Origin: Caulobacter segnis
GTDB taxonomy: Bacteria > Pseudomonadota > Alphaproteobacteria > Caulobacterales > Caulobacteraceae
Reading direction: 5' to 3'
Length of the DNA stretch: 64,000 nucleotides
NCBI RefSeq assembly: GCF_019931575.1
Contig: NZ_CP082923.1
Span: forward strand, 4,898,001-4,962,000
The notes under the pieces are model-generated. The model did no database searches and was not told the DNA's origin. It saw nothing but the letters and a program-made list of their open reading frames with translations. Of this stretch, positions 62,274 through 64,000 are shown in pieces (positions within the stretch are counted from its first letter, which is position 1; each line of letters opens with the position of its first letter). The position numbers and the translations under genes are program-made.

Positions 62274-62747
62274 TCATAGCGGCAATTCAGCGCGCTTAAC
62301 GACAGTGCGCATGGCGATGCTGCTGCTGACGCGGACCACGCCGGGGATGCGGGTCAGCTCCTGGGCGTGGACCCGCTCCAGGTCGTCGACGTCGCGCACC
62401 ACCAGGCGGAGCAGATAGTCCGAGCCACCGGTCATCAGGTAGCACTCGGCCACCTCGCGGACATTGGTGATCGCCTTCTCGAAGGCGCTGAGCGCGCTCT
62501 CGGCCTGGGACGACAGGGTCACCGTCACGAAGACGCTGAGCGGCAGGCCCACCGCCCGCTCGTCGATCACGGCGGCGTAGCGGCCGATGACCCCCGCCTC
62601 CTCCAGCGCCCGCACGCGGCGCAGACAGGCGGATTCGGAAAGATTCACCGCCTCGGCCATTTCCACATAGCTGGCCCGGCCCCGCCGTTGCAGCAGGTGC
62701 AGGAGCTTCCGGTCGAAACCATCCAGGTCAACGGCGGCTTTCTTCAT
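62274..62747 (-). CDS. Lrp/AsnC-family regulator, likely of ald
   Basis: The 157-aa protein has an N-terminal HTH (LDGFDRKLLHLLQRRGRASYVEMAEAVNLSESACLRRVRALEEAGVI) and a C-terminal RAM/AsnC ligand domain (VREVAECYLMTGGSDYLLRLVV, LTRIPGVVRVSSSIAMRTV). It is divergent from ald with 119 bp between starts. In this family such a layout usually means that the regulator controls ald in response to alanine. I use the ATG at 62747; the frame extends 11 codons further. Confidence 0.9.
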   Translation of the reverse strand: MKKAAVDLDGFDRKLLHLLQRRGRASYVEMAEAVNLSESACLRRVRALEEAGVIGRYAAVIDERAVGLPLSVFVTVTLSSQAESALSAFEKAITNVREVAECYLMTGGSDYLLRLVVRDVDDLERVHAQELTRIPGVVRVSSSIAMRTVVKRAELPL

Positions 62748-62866
62748 ATGAGCTACATAGCACGCAAGAATCCTGCACAACAGCGGTCGCCGGACACGAA
62801 ATCACCAGGGAAACTGCGCTCGCCTGAGCGCACAGTCTCGATCAAAGCGCTTTTGGAGGAAGCATC

Positions 62867-63979
62867 ATGCGCGTTGGCGTCCCTTCCGAGATCAAACCGG
62901 GCGAACACCGGGTCGGCCTCACCCCCACGGCCGTCCGTGAATATGTCGGCCATGGCCACACCGTCCTGGTCCAGTCGGGCGCGGGCCTCGGCGCCGGCTA
63001 CGCCGACGAGGTCTATGTGAAGGCCGGCGCGACCATCGCCCCGGACGCCGCCGCCGTCTTCGCTGGCGCGGACATGATCGTGAAGGTCAAGGAGCCGCAG
63101 AAGGTCGAGTGGGAGAAGCTCGAGCCGCGCCACATCCTCTTCACCTATCTGCACCTGGCGCCCGATCCGGCCCAGACCGAGGGGCTGCTGAACAGCGGCG
63201 CGGCGGCCATCGCCTACGAGACCGTCACCGACGCGCGCGGCGGCCTGCCGCTGCTGGCGCCGATGTCGGAAGTGGCCGGCCGGATCGCGGTGTTCTCGGC
63301 CGCCGAGACCTTGCTCAAGCACAATGGCGGCATGGGCCTCCTGCTCTGCGGCGTGCCCGGCGTGCCCCCGGCCCGCGTGGCCGTGCTGGGCGGCGGCGTG
63401 GTCGGCAGCAACGCCGCCCGCATGGCCGCCGGCCTCGGCGCCGAGGTCGTGGTTCTGGAACGCTCGATCCCGCGCATGCGCGAGCTGGACGACCTCTATC
63501 AAGGCCGCATCCTGACCCGCTACTCGACCTTCGCCGCCGTCGAGGAGGAAATCCTCAAGGCCGACGTGATCATCGGCGCTGTGCTGACCGCCGGCGCGGC
63601 CGCGCCCAAGCTGGTCCGCCGCGAGCACCTGAAGCAGATGAAGCCAGGCTCGGTGCTGGTCGACGTCTCGATCGACCAGGGCGGCTGCTTCGAGACCTCC
63701 AAGCCGACCACCCACGCCGAACCGACCTATGTGGTCGACGGCGTCGTCCACTACTGCGTGGCCAACATGCCCGGCGCGGCCCCGCGCACCTCGTCGGAGG
63801 CCCTGGGCAACGCCACCCTGCCATTCGGCCTGGCGCTCGCCGACAAGGGCCTGGACGCGCTGAAGGGCAACGTCCATCTGGCGCGCGGCCTCAACGTGCT
63901 GAAGGGCGAGCTGACCCACCCGGCCGTGGCCGAAGCGCTGGGCAAGACCTCCGTCGACCCGTACGGGGCGTGGAAGTAG
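62867..63979 (+). CDS. ald: Alanine dehydrogenase
   Basis: The 370-aa enzyme reads MRVGVPSEIKPGEHRVGLTP, with GAGLGAGYADEVYVKAGA and VKVKEPQKVEW, then the NAD-binding Rossmann PPARVAVLGGGVVGSNAARMAAGLGAEVVVLER. The catalytic His and Lys blocks are in LFTYLHLAPD and MIVKVKEPQ. It oxidises L-alanine to pyruvate plus ammonia. TTGGAGGAAGC precedes the ATG. The Lrp-type gene is divergent. Confidence 0.95.
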   Translation: MRVGVPSEIKPGEHRVGLTPTAVREYVGHGHTVLVQSGAGLGAGYADEVYVKAGATIAPDAAAVFAGADMIVKVKEPQKVEWEKLEPRHILFTYLHLAPDPAQTEGLLNSGAAAIAYETVTDARGGLPLLAPMSEVAGRIAVFSAAETLLKHNGGMGLLLCGVPGVPPARVAVLGGGVVGSNAARMAAGLGAEVVVLERSIPRMRELDDLYQGRILTRYSTFAAVEEEILKADVIIGAVLTAGAAAPKLVRREHLKQMKPGSVLVDVSIDQGGCFETSKPTTHAEPTYVVDGVVHYCVANMPGAAPRTSSEALGNATLPFGLALADKGLDALKGNVHLARGLNVLKGELTHPAVAEALGKTSVDPYGAWK

Positions 63980-64000
63980 GGCTCTAGCCCGACCCCAAAC

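Overview
The window is high-GC DNA of an alphaproteobacterium and almost certainly a Caulobacter close to C. vibrioides/crescentus. The signs are a ChpT phosphotransferase, the usg-trpFBA-accD-folC operon, the nepR-sigT-phyK/phyR general stress locus, and alphaproteobacterial AddAB. I see no tRNA, rRNA, CRISPR array, transposase or prophage. This is core chromosome, densely packed, with many start/stop overlaps and many GTG or TTG starts.

Layout. 1-994 (minus): the start of sdhA, then sdhD and sdhC. 1178-4333: a PAS-PAS-HWE kinase, then nudK and zapE on the other strand. 4443-14033: a tightly overlapped plus-strand run of acyltransferase, tsaE, amgK, murU, addB and addA, then trxA with a terminator. 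14548-20077 (minus): a 35-aa basic protein, then the usg-trpF-trpB-trpA-accD-folC operon. 20078-20703 is non-coding but rich in hairpins. 20704-24770: a YdeI-family protein, malic enzyme and dapB. 24823-28669: ydbH-ynbE-ydbL, an envelope lipid-bridge operon. 28681-30611: a hairpin repeat, rhtA, cysQ and a DUF3553 protein. 30677-32658: chpT, a CheY-like regulator and cheR. 32619-33734: a sulfotransferase-like protein.

33906-43225 is the most coherent region. It holds the general stress response regulators NepR, SigT, PhyK and PhyR, surrounded by small envelope genes (an entericidin lipoprotein, a glycine-zipper lipoprotein, DUF1328, DUF883, a holin-like protein) and a lipid kinase. By eye I found ten exact GGAAC-N16/17-CGTT promoter matches in the window. 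Nine lie between 34.1 and 43.3 kb and one is upstream of the HWE kinase at 1178. Each points at a gene start or at a hairpin-rich non-coding transcript. That transcript, at about 38419-38535, has a C7 loop, a C6 bulge and its own terminator, and it resembles GsrN, the stress-response sRNA of Caulobacter. It is the best candidate for an unannotated element here.

43443-64000 holds a GAF-PAS-HWE-receiver hybrid kinase, a CoA-transferase, a DUF4142 lipoprotein, a 1196-aa ABC permease/M1 peptidase fusion with its ATPase, an FAH/maleylacetoacetate isomerase pair, a cytosolic beta-carbonic anhydrase, pbpC and the alpha-2-macroglobulin gene separated by a dispersed inverted repeat, an exported beta-carbonic anhydrase, and a divergent Lrp-type regulator/alanine dehydrogenase pair. 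All family calls come from reading translated sequence and remembered family motifs; no database search was run.
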